Below, piece by piece: positions 26,391 to 34,874 of a stretch of DNA of 64,000 nt. The DNA comes from Paenibacillaceae bacterium GAS479. Lineage in GTDB: Bacteria > Bacillota > Bacilli > Paenibacillales > Paenibacillaceae. The translations under genes were made by a program, and so were the position numbers. Location of the stretch: contig LT629764.1 in assembly GCA_900105225.1 (NCBI GenBank), positions 632,098 through 696,097 of the forward strand, given 5' to 3'. Under the pieces are notes generated by a model. It saw only the letters and a list, made by a program, of their open reading frames with translations, was not told the origin of the DNA and ran no database searches. How positions within the stretch are numbered: position 1 is the first letter of the stretch; every line of letters begins with the position of its first letter.

Positions 26391-26430
26391 TGTTAAAGCG
26401 GTATGTTCGGTTTGTAAAAGGAATTGTAAA
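26391..26430 (-). promoter_or_regulatory. Pho box upstream of pstS
   Basis: On the minus strand four TTNACA-like hexamers recur about every 11 bases: TTTACA, TTTACA, CGAACA and TTAACA. This is the direct-repeat pattern bound by phosphorylated PhoP in Bacillus. It lies 70-110 bases before pstS and 77 bases before the divergent LysR-type gene, so both may respond to phosphate starvation. Confidence 0.75.
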
Positions 26431-26506
26431 TATACATAGATAATATCTATAGTTATTACGTATAATTAAATACTTAATCTATATCCTGCGAAACAGGGAG
26501 TGATTT

Positions 26507-27394
26507 ATGATGACAATCGTTAAATGGAGACTGCTCGTCCTGCTGGAGAGACATAAAAAGGTCACTCTTGTCGCTCAGGAGCTAGGCTTAAAGCAGCCGA
26601 CCGTAACGTTTCATATGAAGAAAATGGAAGAAGAATGGGAGACAGTCCTGTTTCATACGAAAACAGGCCGAATTCTTCTGACTGATGCAGGCCGAATCCT
26701 ACATCGCTTCGCCCTGCAGATGCTCCAACTACATGAGGAGGCGCGGCAGGAAATGAAACTTCGCGGTGCTGCCGTCAAACGGCTCCGAATTCAGCTGGAT
26801 GTTCCTTGTCGGGAAGAAGCTGCCGCGCTGGCAGGACTATTGCTTCAACCCTTCGGCTATGCTCTGTCGTTTACGGAAAGATGCTCCGAACATGCCGACA
26901 CGGAACAAGGTGAGCCGGACCTGTTAATTCGCGAAGCGCTCCAGCCTTCGTTGAGCAAGGGGCTGCACTTCTGGGAAGCAGAGCTTAAGCTTGGCGTATC
27001 GGCTTCCCACTCTGCTTTCTCGTCGCTCTCGGCTCAAGAACTTATGGATGCCGGGGTCGGCTGGATTGCAACTGAAGCAAGTTCGCTGTTGCGCCGGCAA
27101 AGCCTGAACTGGGCAGCCCAGCGGCAAGAGCGCTTATTCGAAAGTTATACAGTACCGGATACGGGAACAGCGCGTGCAATGGCAGCTCAAGGATTAGGTT
27201 TTGCAATTCTGCCCGATTTTAGCATTAACGGGGAAACCGAGCACTATGCACAATCCGCTCAACCCGCTGCGGTTAACGGCCTCCGGCTTCTCCCCCTGCC
27301 CGCGACTCCTGCCTATGGATTAGAGCTAGTGGCCGGAGCTGGTCTGCAGCAGCTCGACGAAGCGCTGTATAGGAGCTTGTTCGGAGGAGACTGA
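26507..27394 (+). CDS. LysR-family transcriptional regulator
   Basis: A 295-residue protein with an N-terminal winged HTH (VTLVAQELGLKQPTVTFHMKKMEEE, about 19-43) and a shorter, diverged co-inducer domain. The recognition helix uses PTVTFHMKK instead of the usual PSVSxxIxxLE, marking a distinct LysR branch. RBS AGGGAGTGA precedes the ATG. It is divergent from pstS and shares the Pho-box intergenic region, which suggests but does not prove a phosphate connection. The effector is unknown. Confidence 0.82.
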   Translation: MMTIVKWRLLVLLERHKKVTLVAQELGLKQPTVTFHMKKMEEEWETVLFHTKTGRILLTDAGRILHRFALQMLQLHEEARQEMKLRGAAVKRLRIQLDVPCREEAAALAGLLLQPFGYALSFTERCSEHADTEQGEPDLLIREALQPSLSKGLHFWEAELKLGVSASHSAFSSLSAQELMDAGVGWIATEASSLLRRQSLNWAAQRQERLFESYTVPDTGTARAMAAQGLGFAILPDFSINGETEHYAQSAQPAAVNGLRLLPLPATPAYGLELVAGAGLQQLDEALYRSLFGGD

Positions 27395-27497
27395 AGACTG
27401 ACTTGTGGTTCTCCCCCTGCCCCGCTCGGAGCAACAAAGTGTTTTATTATGGTTTGTTCGGAGCAGCATAACTTGCGGCGATGGAATGATTATAAGA

Positions 27498-27530
27498 CAA
27501 AAAAACACCTGCCTCGTGGGCAGGTGTTTC
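27498..27530 (-). terminator. Terminator after the DUF3243 gene
   Basis: On the minus strand ACACCTGCC and GGCAGGTGT form a 9-bp stem around a 4-base loop, followed by TTTTTTTG. The + strand lacks an equal T run. Confidence 0.88.
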
Positions 27531-27553
27531 TAATTTGAATGAATGATATCTTT

Positions 27554-27922
27554 TCAAGAGCGCTCGATGACCGGCTCATTAGTTTCCTGGCTAAATCGAA
27601 CCAGCATATGAGCAAGCATGTGCCGCTCCTCTTCCTTGCCGATTTTCCAAAGCTCCTGCAGCAGCTTTTCTTCGCTATTGCGAGGCTCCTCATGCTCGGC
27701 CAGATAATCTGCCACCTTCTCCGCTGCTTGAGCCAGTTGTTCGTCATTCAAGCCGATCCGTCTGGCCAGATCAATTCGGTTGCCCAGGTAGTTTTTGAAC
27801 TCGGTGAAACTAGAGAGGATTTCCTCTTTTTTAGAGGTGCCCATTTGATGAAGCGTATCCTTGACCTTCTCTTGAATATCTAAAGATCTCGACTCTTGGT
27901 GTGTACCATTCTCATGTGCCAT
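27554..27922 (-). CDS. DUF3243 family protein (YmfJ-like)
   Basis: A 122-residue acidic helical protein containing the DUF3243 core: FKNYLGNRIDLARRIGLND, LAQAAEKVADYLAE, EEKLLQELWKIGKEEE and LAHMLVRF. B. subtilis YmfJ is a relative. Function is not established. The N-terminus is about 35 residues longer than the shortest members. It stands alone with its own terminator. Confidence 0.88.
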   Translation of the reverse strand: MAHENGTHQESRSLDIQEKVKDTLHQMGTSKKEEILSSFTEFKNYLGNRIDLARRIGLNDEQLAQAAEKVADYLAEHEEPRNSEEKLLQELWKIGKEEERHMLAHMLVRFSQETNEPVIERS

Positions 27923-28033
27923 GTAGTAATCCGCCTCCTGGGTCTCGTAGTTTGGCTTGCTTGAGCTCTACTTACCCCGTGAGTTTTCGGTTTAATCGGC
28001 TGACACTGTCGAAGGGCTACTTCAAGGGGAGAA

Positions 28034-28693
28034 TTAGCGGTTAAAACCGTTCCAACTAGTTACATAATCAACATCAAGCCTCACCGTAGGATGGCCAGGC
28101 TGGGCTGCCTTGCCAACTGCGATCAGCATTACATTAGCGTAACGCTCGGAAATGCCCATCAGCTCGCGGAATTGGTCCACATTATAACCACCCATCGGGA
28201 CTGTGTCGAGCCCTTTGGCACGAGCGGCGAGCATCAGCTGCTGAGACACGAGACCTCCGTCGATAAGAGCGGAGTGAAGCAATCTCTCTGGAGGCAGAGA
28301 TCCAACAAAGTTGCTCATATTTGTCACCAACTTCTCAGCTGTTTCCTCATTCATATAGCCAGCCTCGACTGCTTTGGAATAGATGAGCGGAGCGTCCGTA
28401 TACGCTTTAAGGTCTACAAGTACAGCTATAACTGCCGATGCGGCAACGACTTGCTCTTGATTAAAAGCGATCGGAAGCAGCTGCTGCTTCAGCTCCTGAT
28501 CCGTAATTACGATGAAGCGCCATGGCTGCATATTGCTGCCAGATGGAGCCAGCACCGCTGCTGCCAGCAGATCCTTAATTTCCTCGTCTGTCAGCTTGAA
28601 ATCCGGATCGTATTTACGAACGGAACGTCTGCCCTTAACTACCTCATAAAAATCTACCAACGATTGCGCATCCTGTTGACCTGTTGTTGACAT
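28034..28693 (-). CDS. Nitroreductase-family FMN oxidoreductase
   Basis: A 219-residue protein with the nitroreductase pattern: GRRSVRKYDPDF near the start, APSGSNMQPWRFIVI for FMN binding, and a late GYNVDQFRELMGI. Such enzymes reduce nitro compounds, quinones or flavins with NAD(P)H. GAGGAG seven bases before ATG 28693 fixes the start over a frame five codons longer. The true substrate is unknown. Confidence 0.93.
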   Translation of the reverse strand: MSTTGQQDAQSLVDFYEVVKGRRSVRKYDPDFKLTDEEIKDLLAAAVLAPSGSNMQPWRFIVITDQELKQQLLPIAFNQEQVVAASAVIAVLVDLKAYTDAPLIYSKAVEAGYMNEETAEKLVTNMSNFVGSLPPERLLHSALIDGGLVSQQLMLAARAKGLDTVPMGGYNVDQFRELMGISERYANVMLIAVGKAAQPGHPTVRLDVDYVTSWNGFNR

Positions 28694-28833
28694 ACGCCCA
28701 CTCCTCAAACTGTATTTATAATAATCACAGTATAGTTAAGCTTCGATTGTCTGTCAATCCGTTTAAATTCTTTAGCTTGAACATTTTTCTGGTAAAGCAT
28801 TTATTGCTGGGATGGAAACAATTGAATGGCATG

Positions 28834-28864
28834 AAAAAAAGCTTTGGCCTTAGGCCAAAGCTTT
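28834..28864 (-). terminator. Terminator after the 28879-29538 gene
   Basis: On the minus strand AAGCTTTGGCC and GGCCAAAGCTT form a nearly perfect stem, followed by TTTTTTT. Confidence 0.9.
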
Positions 28865-28878
28865 GTTGGAAAGAATTA

Positions 28879-29538
28879 TTACGCGTCCATTCCATGCTCT
28901 TCTCTGATGCGGTAAAGCCCCGTTATTAGCGGATCTGCCGTATCGCGGTTGAGCAAGTGCAGAGCAAGTAGGAAATGGAACGGCATCGCCACGACGTTGT
29001 TCCCATCTGTAATAGACGGGAAGCCGGCTTCGACAACCGGGCCATGTTCGGGGTGAATGTCGATGTCCACATGTACAGGCTCGTCCGGGAACTCGCTACG
29101 GCAAGTGTTAGCGCAGTGAGGCACAATGATCTGATCGAAAAGATACTTGGCCTCTTCCTCGTTCTGCGGTGGCGGAGGCAAGAGTCGACTGCGCTCTCCG
29201 CGAAGAATATCAACAAAGAATGAGGACATCCACAGGGCAGGATCCTCGTTCTTCTGGAAATTCTGGACTAGCTCATTCATGAAAAATCCCACGGAATGAG
29301 GGTTCTTATTCGCATCCAACAACCGGTACGTGAACAACGGGCCATACATAGGATGGCTCACGACCTGGCCGTCCACTTCGTATTCATCTTGGTAAAAAGT
29401 TTGGAGCGCCAGCTCGCCGTGTTTGTACAATGCAGCGATCATCTGCTGGAGCTCAGCCTCGGAAATTTCAGGCTGGCCTTGAACCGGGGGTTCAGTGCTC
29501 TCGGTTTCCTGCTCTTCGGTATTCTGATTAGTCGTCAT
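28879..29538 (-). CDS. Uncharacterised cytoplasmic protein
   Basis: A 219-residue protein of unknown family, with an acidic Thr/Glu/Gln-rich N-terminus (1-30) and a globular remainder. Visible features are PMYGPLFTYRLLD, LPPPPQNEEEAK, a cysteine-containing VPHCANTCRSEFP, and DIDIHPEHGPVVEAGFP. No signal peptide or membrane segment is present. GAGGAGG eight bases before ATG 29538 gives the start, and a strong terminator follows, so it is expressed as a single gene. Confidence 0.75.
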   Translation of the reverse strand: MTTNQNTEEQETESTEPPVQGQPEISEAELQQMIAALYKHGELALQTFYQDEYEVDGQVVSHPMYGPLFTYRLLDANKNPHSVGFFMNELVQNFQKNEDPALWMSSFFVDILRGERSRLLPPPPQNEEEAKYLFDQIIVPHCANTCRSEFPDEPVHVDIDIHPEHGPVVEAGFPSITDGNNVVAMPFHFLLALHLLNRDTADPLITGLYRIREEHGMDA

Positions 29539-29605
29539 GAACGCATCCTCCTCATGCGTCCATCTTACCATCCCAGGCTTGAAAGGGAAAGCCGTTTCAG
29601 CTGTA

Positions 29606-30508
29606 TCAAAGCTTAAGAGAACGGATACCAGCGGCCTTCAGCTCAGTCCCGGAGCGCGGATAAGCAGTACGGTCCCAGATATGATCTTTTTCTATTACTG
29701 CATCTGACTTGAGGAAATAGGTAAGCTTGCTGCGACCTGCGCCGGGATCATCCAGCGTTGTATCCAGATGAAGCCAAGTACCATTCAGTTTGACCATATT
29801 CCAAATATGCAAATCGCCCTTGGCGCTGCCATAAATCATTCGGTTCTCATACCCTGCCTCTTCAAGCATCCGTTGCAGCAACAGCGCATAACCTTGGCAT
29901 ACCGTACCATTCGGGCCAAATAAACCTGCATAAGCGGAATGATCGTCAAGCGAACTATCGTAACGCAATCGCCCGATTACCCATTCATAAATGGCCTGCA
30001 GATGCTCTTTACCTTGTTTGCCAAAAATCGTTTTATCGGTTAATGCCTTGCGCGCCTCCTGCCGTACGGCTTCGCTTTGCTCCGGTGTTTCCCAATATGT
30101 CATTCCATATTCAATCGTTGCCTCGGACGCGGTGCTTGTCCAGCTCCAATTCATTTTTTTAAGAACAAAGCGCATATAATCATTTTTGGAGCCAACATCC
30201 TTGAACACCTGCTGCAGCTTTTTATCGATGCCGGATGTGTCGCCTTTAAAATTAATCGTTACACGGTCCCCGTAGTTGTTGCTCATGACATTGAATACAA
30301 TATTCGCGATTTCTCCATAGGAAGAAGCATTATGTGTCGAGCCCGGTGCGTAAAGCTTGGCCTGATCAGTTGCAGCAACAATGGCAGTTGTTGTGGATAC
30401 CTCCGAGGAAGCGGCATGTATTTGCCCTGGAGCAGGAAAAACAAGACTGGATGCCAGCAAAACCGCCAAAACTGCCCTTGTTGTCGCCTTTTTATTCAAA
30501 CCCATCAT
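29606..30508 (-). CDS. Secreted transglutaminase-like protein
   Basis: A 300-residue protein with a signal peptide (about 1-32, IHA/ASS) and a transglutaminase-like core over about 165-260. The Cys-His-Asp triad can be read as Cys204 (GTVCQGYA), His234 (DLHIWNMV) and Asp249 (LHLDTTLDD). Proteins of this architecture act outside the cell as proteases, cross-linkers or amidases; which applies is unknown. A GGGGG ribosome site precedes the ATG. Confidence 0.85.
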   Translation of the reverse strand: MMGLNKKATTRAVLAVLLASSLVFPAPGQIHAASSEVSTTTAIVAATDQAKLYAPGSTHNASSYGEIANIVFNVMSNNYGDRVTINFKGDTSGIDKKLQQVFKDVGSKNDYMRFVLKKMNWSWTSTASEATIEYGMTYWETPEQSEAVRQEARKALTDKTIFGKQGKEHLQAIYEWVIGRLRYDSSLDDHSAYAGLFGPNGTVCQGYALLLQRMLEEAGYENRMIYGSAKGDLHIWNMVKLNGTWLHLDTTLDDPGAGRSKLTYFLKSDAVIEKDHIWDRTAYPRSGTELKAAGIRSLKL

Positions 30509-30838
30509 TCCGATTCCCCCTTGGTAGTCCTGCCCTTTGATCTATTCGACATAAGACTAAAGATCTATCTATATATCGATTGTAGTTCTAATGGCATGGT
30601 TTTTCGTTACCAATTTCTTCGGAATGAATAGCTTTATAGTGAATATCCCGCTAAATAATTAGTTCTTTAGTACTATTTGCGAAACTTTCTTTTCTTATAT
30701 TAATAATGGCATGCCAAGCAGGGAAACCTGAAAAGGCAAACGACAGGTTTAGCAAAAGGTGATTGGAGCCTGAGCTATACGGTTACTTAATAGCATGAGC
30801 AAAACACAATACGAAACAGAATAAGGGAGGAAACAAAC
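30509..30838. other. 330-base divergent intergenic region
   Basis: No gene is seen. The left half is AT-rich and suits divergent promoters. At about 30730-30756 AAACCTG and CAGGTTT form a 7-bp stem around GAAAAGGCAAACGA, a structured leader candidate for the downstream small membrane protein. It does not match a riboswitch I can name. Confidence 0.5.
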
Positions 30839-31093
30839 ATGTCACTGTTATGGGCACTTATCGTAGGTGGTATCATCGGCTGGCTGGCAGGAATGCTGGT
30901 AGGTCGTGATGTACCAGGAGGAATTATCGGCAACATCGTAGCAGGCTTCATCGGTGCATGGCTCGGTTCCATGCTGCTTGGACAATGGGGTCCAGTCGTA
31001 GGCGGGTTCTTCTTTGTACCGGCTTTGATTGGCGCGATTGTACTCGTCTTGATTGTCAGCCTGATCCTTGGAAGCATGCGCCGCGCCCGTTAA
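30839..31093 (+). CDS. GlsB/YeaQ/YmgE-family small membrane protein
   Basis: An 84-residue protein of three glycine-rich transmembrane segments with the family pattern GGIIGWLAGMLVGRDVPGGIIGNIVAGFIGAWLG spread over residues 10-43. It belongs to the transglycosylase-associated group, usually stress-induced; the biochemical role is not known. RBS GGGAGG lies 7 bases before the ATG, and a strong bidirectional terminator follows. Confidence 0.92.
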   Translation: MSLLWALIVGGIIGWLAGMLVGRDVPGGIIGNIVAGFIGAWLGSMLLGQWGPVVGGFFFVPALIGAIVLVLIVSLILGSMRRAR

Positions 31094-31131
31094 TAACGGC
31101 AGATTGCATGGCAAGTGACGGCAAAACATAA

Positions 31132-31178
31132 GTAAAAAGGGCGTCCCTTCATCCATTGGATGAGGAGGCGCCCTTTTT
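31132..31178. terminator. Bidirectional terminator between the YmgE-like gene and ptsH
   Basis: AAAAAGGGCG and CGCCCTTTTT close a long stem whose inner part pairs TCATCCA with TGGATGA. It has A and T runs on both ends and separates two convergent genes. Confidence 0.92.
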
Positions 31179-31185
31179 GTGCCGT

Positions 31186-31449
31186 TTATTCTTCGTAAAT
31201 TTTAGTCAGCATTTCGCCCAATTCCTGCAGCGCCTGCTCCTCTTGCTCACCATCGGTTTCCAGCGTAATCTCGCTGCCTGCCGAAATGCCGAGTGTCAGC
31301 AAGCCAAGCGAGCTTTTGCCGTTGGCTTTCTTAGCCCCTTTATACAGTGTGACCTTGCAAGGGAAAGAGCTTGCTTTTTCTACAAAAAGCTTGCTTGGAC
31401 GGGCATGGAACCCTTGTGGATGGATAACAGTGAAAGTTTGGGATTGCAT
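31186..31449 (-). CDS. ptsH: Phosphocarrier protein HPr
   Basis: An 87-residue HPr with His15 (GFHARPS), the site phosphorylated by enzyme I, and Ser46 (GKSSLGLL), the regulatory site for HPr kinase in Firmicutes. It passes phosphate to PTS sugar permeases and, as HPr-Ser-P, acts as CcpA co-repressor. The ATG at 31449 follows AAGGAG inside the end of ptsI, one base after the ptsI stop. The order ptsI-ptsH is reversed from the common ptsH-ptsI. Confidence 0.95.
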   Translation of the reverse strand: MQSQTFTVIHPQGFHARPSKLFVEKASSFPCKVTLYKGAKKANGKSSLGLLTLGISAGSEITLETDGEQEEQALQELGEMLTKIYEE

Positions 31450-31450
31450 A

Positions 31451-33178
31451 TCAGTGTTCACTCCTTGATTGATGTTGACGTACGAGAGAAAGTACTTCCG
31501 CTTGAGAGCCCAAATCGAGCGCCTGACGAGCCAAAGTGGCGCATTCCTCGCGGGACAAACGGGAAATCAGCTCGCGTGCGGGCAGTACAGAAGAAGCGCT
31601 CATGCTGAATTCATGAAGGCCGAGGCCGAGCAGCAACGGAATAGCATCGGCATCTCCGGCCATTTCGCCGCACATACCAGTCCAGCGCCCATTACGCTCT
31701 GCCGCTTGGATAACCATGTCGACAAGTCGCAAAATGGACGGATGATGCGGCTGATACAGGTATGCGACCGACTCATTCATACGATCGGCAGCCATCGTAT
31801 ACTGAATGAGATCATTCGTTCCGATGCTGAAGAAATCGGCTTCCCGTGCCAGTGCGCCAGCATTTAACGCCGCGGCTGGAATTTCAATCATGATGCCGAT
31901 CTCAATCTCGCCGGATACAGCAATGCCTGCCGCTTCAAGCTTAACCCGCTCCTCTTCGACGATCCGCTTGGCCGCTCCAAGCTCATCCACTACGGCAATC
32001 ATCGGGAACATAATGGCCAGCTTACCATAAGCGCTCGCCCGAAGCAGCGCACGGAGCTGGACGCGGAAGAGCTCATCCTGATTCAGACAGAGGCGAATCG
32101 CCCGCTGTCCGAGAAACGGATTGCTTTCCTTCGGCAAGTCCATATAAGGAAGCTCTTTATCGCCGCCGATGTCGAGCGTACGGATGACAACTCGTTTACC
32201 GTTCATTTTTTCGAGCACATGCCTGTAAACGGTGAACTGCTCCTCCTCGGTCGGCAGCGAGCTGCGACCCATGTAGAGAAACTCTGTGCGGAACAGTCCG
32301 ATGCCGTCGGCGCCGTTTTCCAGCACCTTAGCAAGATCCTCAACACTGCCAATATTCGCCGCAAGCTCTACTTCATGACCGTCAGCCGACACGGAAGGGC
32401 GATCAACGAAGCTGCGCATACGGGCGACATTTTCCTCGTAGGCACGCTTGCGCTCACGATAATCGGTCAGCTCCTGCTCGGTCGGCTCCACGATGACAAT
32501 GCCTTGCACCGCATCCAAAATGACATTCATGCCCGTCTCGATGCGATTCGCCTGCTGACCCATCCCAACAACAGCGGGCAGCTCAAGTGAGCGTGCCATG
32601 ATCGCCGAATGCGACGTCCGGCTTCCTATTTCTGTGATAAAGCCGCGCACATAGTTAAGATCAAGCTGCGCCGTATCGGACGGAGTCAGGTCAGCAGCGA
32701 CGAGAACAGCCTCTTCGTTCAGCTCCGACAAAGCGCTATGTTGACGTCCTAGCAGCTTGCTGATGACGCGACCGGATACGTCTCCCACGTCAGCCGCCCG
32801 CTCACGCAGCAGCTCATCATCCATCGAACGGAGCAGCTCGGCGATTCCAGTCGCCACTTCATGCACAGCCGCTTCGGCGTTGATTTTGTCTTCGGTGATC
32901 TTCTCCTCAGCAGCTTCAATCAACTCCGGGTCATCCAGCAGAAATAGATGTGCTTCGAAAATTTCCGCTTTACGCTCCCCAAGTCGCTCCAGCGTCTGAA
33001 CGCGGATCAGCTCGATATCAGCCTTCGCTTGCTCCACAGCCTCACGCAGCCGCCCGATCTCAGCAGTTGAATCGGCCACTGTAATGCGTAGCGGCTCCTG
33101 AGCTGCAGCTTGGAGCCGGTAAACCTTCGCAATCGCGATGCCCGGCGAAGCTGCCGTACCTTGCAGATGTATGTTCAT
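31451..33178 (-). CDS. ptsI: PTS enzyme I (phosphoenolpyruvate-protein phosphotransferase)
   Basis: A 575-residue enzyme I. The active-site histidine is in GSRTSHSAIMARSLELP, the PEP-binding barrel shows DGIGLFRTEFLYM and FSIGTNDLIQYTMAADR, and a C-terminal GMCGEMAGD supplies the catalytic Cys. It takes phosphate from PEP and gives it to HPr. AGGAGG nine bases before ATG 33178 sets the start. It lies 104 bases after mtlD on the same strand, so it may be part of the mannitol transcript as well as having its own promoter. Confidence 0.96.
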   Translation of the reverse strand: MNIHLQGTAASPGIAIAKVYRLQAAAQEPLRITVADSTAEIGRLREAVEQAKADIELIRVQTLERLGERKAEIFEAHLFLLDDPELIEAAEEKITEDKINAEAAVHEVATGIAELLRSMDDELLRERAADVGDVSGRVISKLLGRQHSALSELNEEAVLVAADLTPSDTAQLDLNYVRGFITEIGSRTSHSAIMARSLELPAVVGMGQQANRIETGMNVILDAVQGIVIVEPTEQELTDYRERKRAYEENVARMRSFVDRPSVSADGHEVELAANIGSVEDLAKVLENGADGIGLFRTEFLYMGRSSLPTEEEQFTVYRHVLEKMNGKRVVIRTLDIGGDKELPYMDLPKESNPFLGQRAIRLCLNQDELFRVQLRALLRASAYGKLAIMFPMIAVVDELGAAKRIVEEERVKLEAAGIAVSGEIEIGIMIEIPAAALNAGALAREADFFSIGTNDLIQYTMAADRMNESVAYLYQPHHPSILRLVDMVIQAAERNGRWTGMCGEMAGDADAIPLLLGLGLHEFSMSASSVLPARELISRLSREECATLARQALDLGSQAEVLSLVRQHQSRSEH

Positions 33179-33282
33179 TCCGTTCAACCTCCTGTATATC
33201 CATGCCGAAACGATCGAAACGACGGTTGCCGCTTCTTTGTCCAGCTTTATGCTTGAAAATCGCAGACGTCGCTATGCCTTAG

Positions 33283-34431
33283 TTAAAGCTTCGGCAGCTC
33301 GTTATACCTCGACACCGCTGCAACAACTAGCGGATGCTCCTGGGGCAATTCGCTGGCTGCGGCAAGCGCGCCAACCGGGCCAAGCTCCCGGATCGACTCT
33401 TGAAGCTGATTCGCTTCAGGATCACTCGATTCGTCAAAGCGCATGGCAAGAGCCATTGCCTCGGCCAGCCTTTGCGCTGGCAGTCCAAGCTCCAGCGCCC
33501 GCAGCGCCGGGCGGACGAGCCGATCTTCATGAGACAGCTTGCGCAGCGGCGAACGACCGACACGAACGACTTCGTCCGTTAGATATGGGTTGCGGAACCG
33601 GTCCAGTATTTTAAGAATATAGGCTTCATGCTCCGCACGATGGAAGCCATAGGCTTCAATAAGCATGTCCCCCGACTCCTTCAGCACCGATTGTACAAAC
33701 GCGGCGATGTCCTCGTCCTTCATCGATTCTTGAATGGTGGCATAACCTTTACTGTAACCCGCATACGCGGCGGAGCAATGGCCTGTATTCACCGTGAACA
33801 GCTTGCGCTCGATAAATGGAATGAGGTCGTCGACATAATGGACGCCTGGCAGCTCCTCTGCTCCGGGCAGCATTTGCGAGCGATTGATGACCCATTCATA
33901 AAATGGCTCAACCGTCACTGCTAGCGGATCCTCATGATGCTGGAGCGGCACGATCCGATCTACTGCGGAATCCGGGAACGCAGCCATTGCCGAGACGGCG
34001 GCTGCTTCTTCCGGTTGGAGCAAGGCAAGCACTTGCTCTTTTAACTGCGCGCTCGCCCCAATTGCGTTCTCGCAGGCAATTAGATGGAGCGGTTCTCCGC
34101 CACGCTGAAGTCTCAGCTTCAGACCGGCAGCAATGCCCGGTGCAATATGCTTCAGGATGTTCACGCCGACAGCCGTCGTTATTAAGTCAGCCGAAGCTAC
34201 TGCCTCCGCGACAGCTGTGGGATCCCGGCCATCTATTGCCGTTACGCCAGTTACTTGAATCCCGCTAGCCCCTTCTTCCGCCAGCGTAACCGTGTACTCG
34301 CCGCGCTGCTTCAGTTCTTCAACTAATCGTTCGTTTACATCCGAGAAAATGACCTCATAACCGCCTTGGCTAAGCAACAGGCCGATAAAACCCCGGCCGA
34401 TATTGCCCGCGCCGAAGTGGACGGCCTTCAT
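33283..34431 (-). CDS. mtlD: Mannitol-1-phosphate 5-dehydrogenase
   Basis: A 382-residue enzyme with an N-terminal Rossmann motif (FGAGNIGRGFIG, 6-17) and the polyol dehydrogenase core (ENAIGASAQLK, VDRIVPLQ, TVNTGHCSAAY). It oxidises mannitol 1-phosphate to fructose 6-phosphate with NAD+. Its ATG shares a base with the mtlF stop (TAATG), showing tight translational coupling. Confidence 0.97.
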   Translation of the reverse strand: MKAVHFGAGNIGRGFIGLLLSQGGYEVIFSDVNERLVEELKQRGEYTVTLAEEGASGIQVTGVTAIDGRDPTAVAEAVASADLITTAVGVNILKHIAPGIAAGLKLRLQRGGEPLHLIACENAIGASAQLKEQVLALLQPEEAAAVSAMAAFPDSAVDRIVPLQHHEDPLAVTVEPFYEWVINRSQMLPGAEELPGVHYVDDLIPFIERKLFTVNTGHCSAAYAGYSKGYATIQESMKDEDIAAFVQSVLKESGDMLIEAYGFHRAEHEAYILKILDRFRNPYLTDEVVRVGRSPLRKLSHEDRLVRPALRALELGLPAQRLAEAMALAMRFDESSDPEANQLQESIRELGPVGALAAASELPQEHPLVVAAVSRYNELPKL

Positions 34432-34865
34432 TATTCCATCTCGCTTTCAAAGATTGCGATAATCTCTTCCGCGCTTTGCGCTGTGCGAATCCGTTCCATG
34501 TTCTCTTCCTCCGAGCATACCATCGCCACGCTGGTGAGAATGTCCATATGCTCGCCGTTTTGCGCAGCGATGCCAACGACGAGAACGGCTGGCTCATCAC
34601 CGCCAAAGTCTACGCCTCCAGGAACTTGCAGCATCGACAAAGCGGTCGACTTGATCAGAGCCTTGCCTTCATTCGTACCATGCGGGATTGCGAGCCCGCT
34701 GCCCATATAAGTGGAGAGCGCCTGTTCCCGCTCGATCATTTTGGCAACATAACCTTCTTCTACATGGCCGCCGTCGACCAACAGTTGGCCCGCCATACGA
34801 ACCGCTTCCCATTTATCAGCAACCTGCACATTAAGCTTGATCAGACTCGCATTAAGGATACTCAT
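34431..34865 (-). CDS. mtlF: Mannitol-specific PTS EIIA
   Basis: A 144-residue EIIA of the mannitol/fructitol class, with the phospho-accepting His62 in GLAIPHGTNEG. It carries phosphate from HPr to the EIIB domain of MtlA. Its start lies 9 bases after the mtlR stop and it is coupled to mtlD at the other end. Confidence 0.96.
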   Translation of the reverse strand: MSILNASLIKLNVQVADKWEAVRMAGQLLVDGGHVEEGYVAKMIEREQALSTYMGSGLAIPHGTNEGKALIKSTALSMLQVPGGVDFGGDEPAVLVVGIAAQNGEHMDILTSVAMVCSEEENMERIRTAQSAEEIIAIFESEME

Positions 34866-34874
34866 AGCTGTTGT

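Noticed and set aside
30690-30838. Possible c-di-GMP or other known riboswitch before the YmgE-like gene
   Set aside because: The conserved core motifs of the classes I know are not present in the right order; only a simple stem can be supported.
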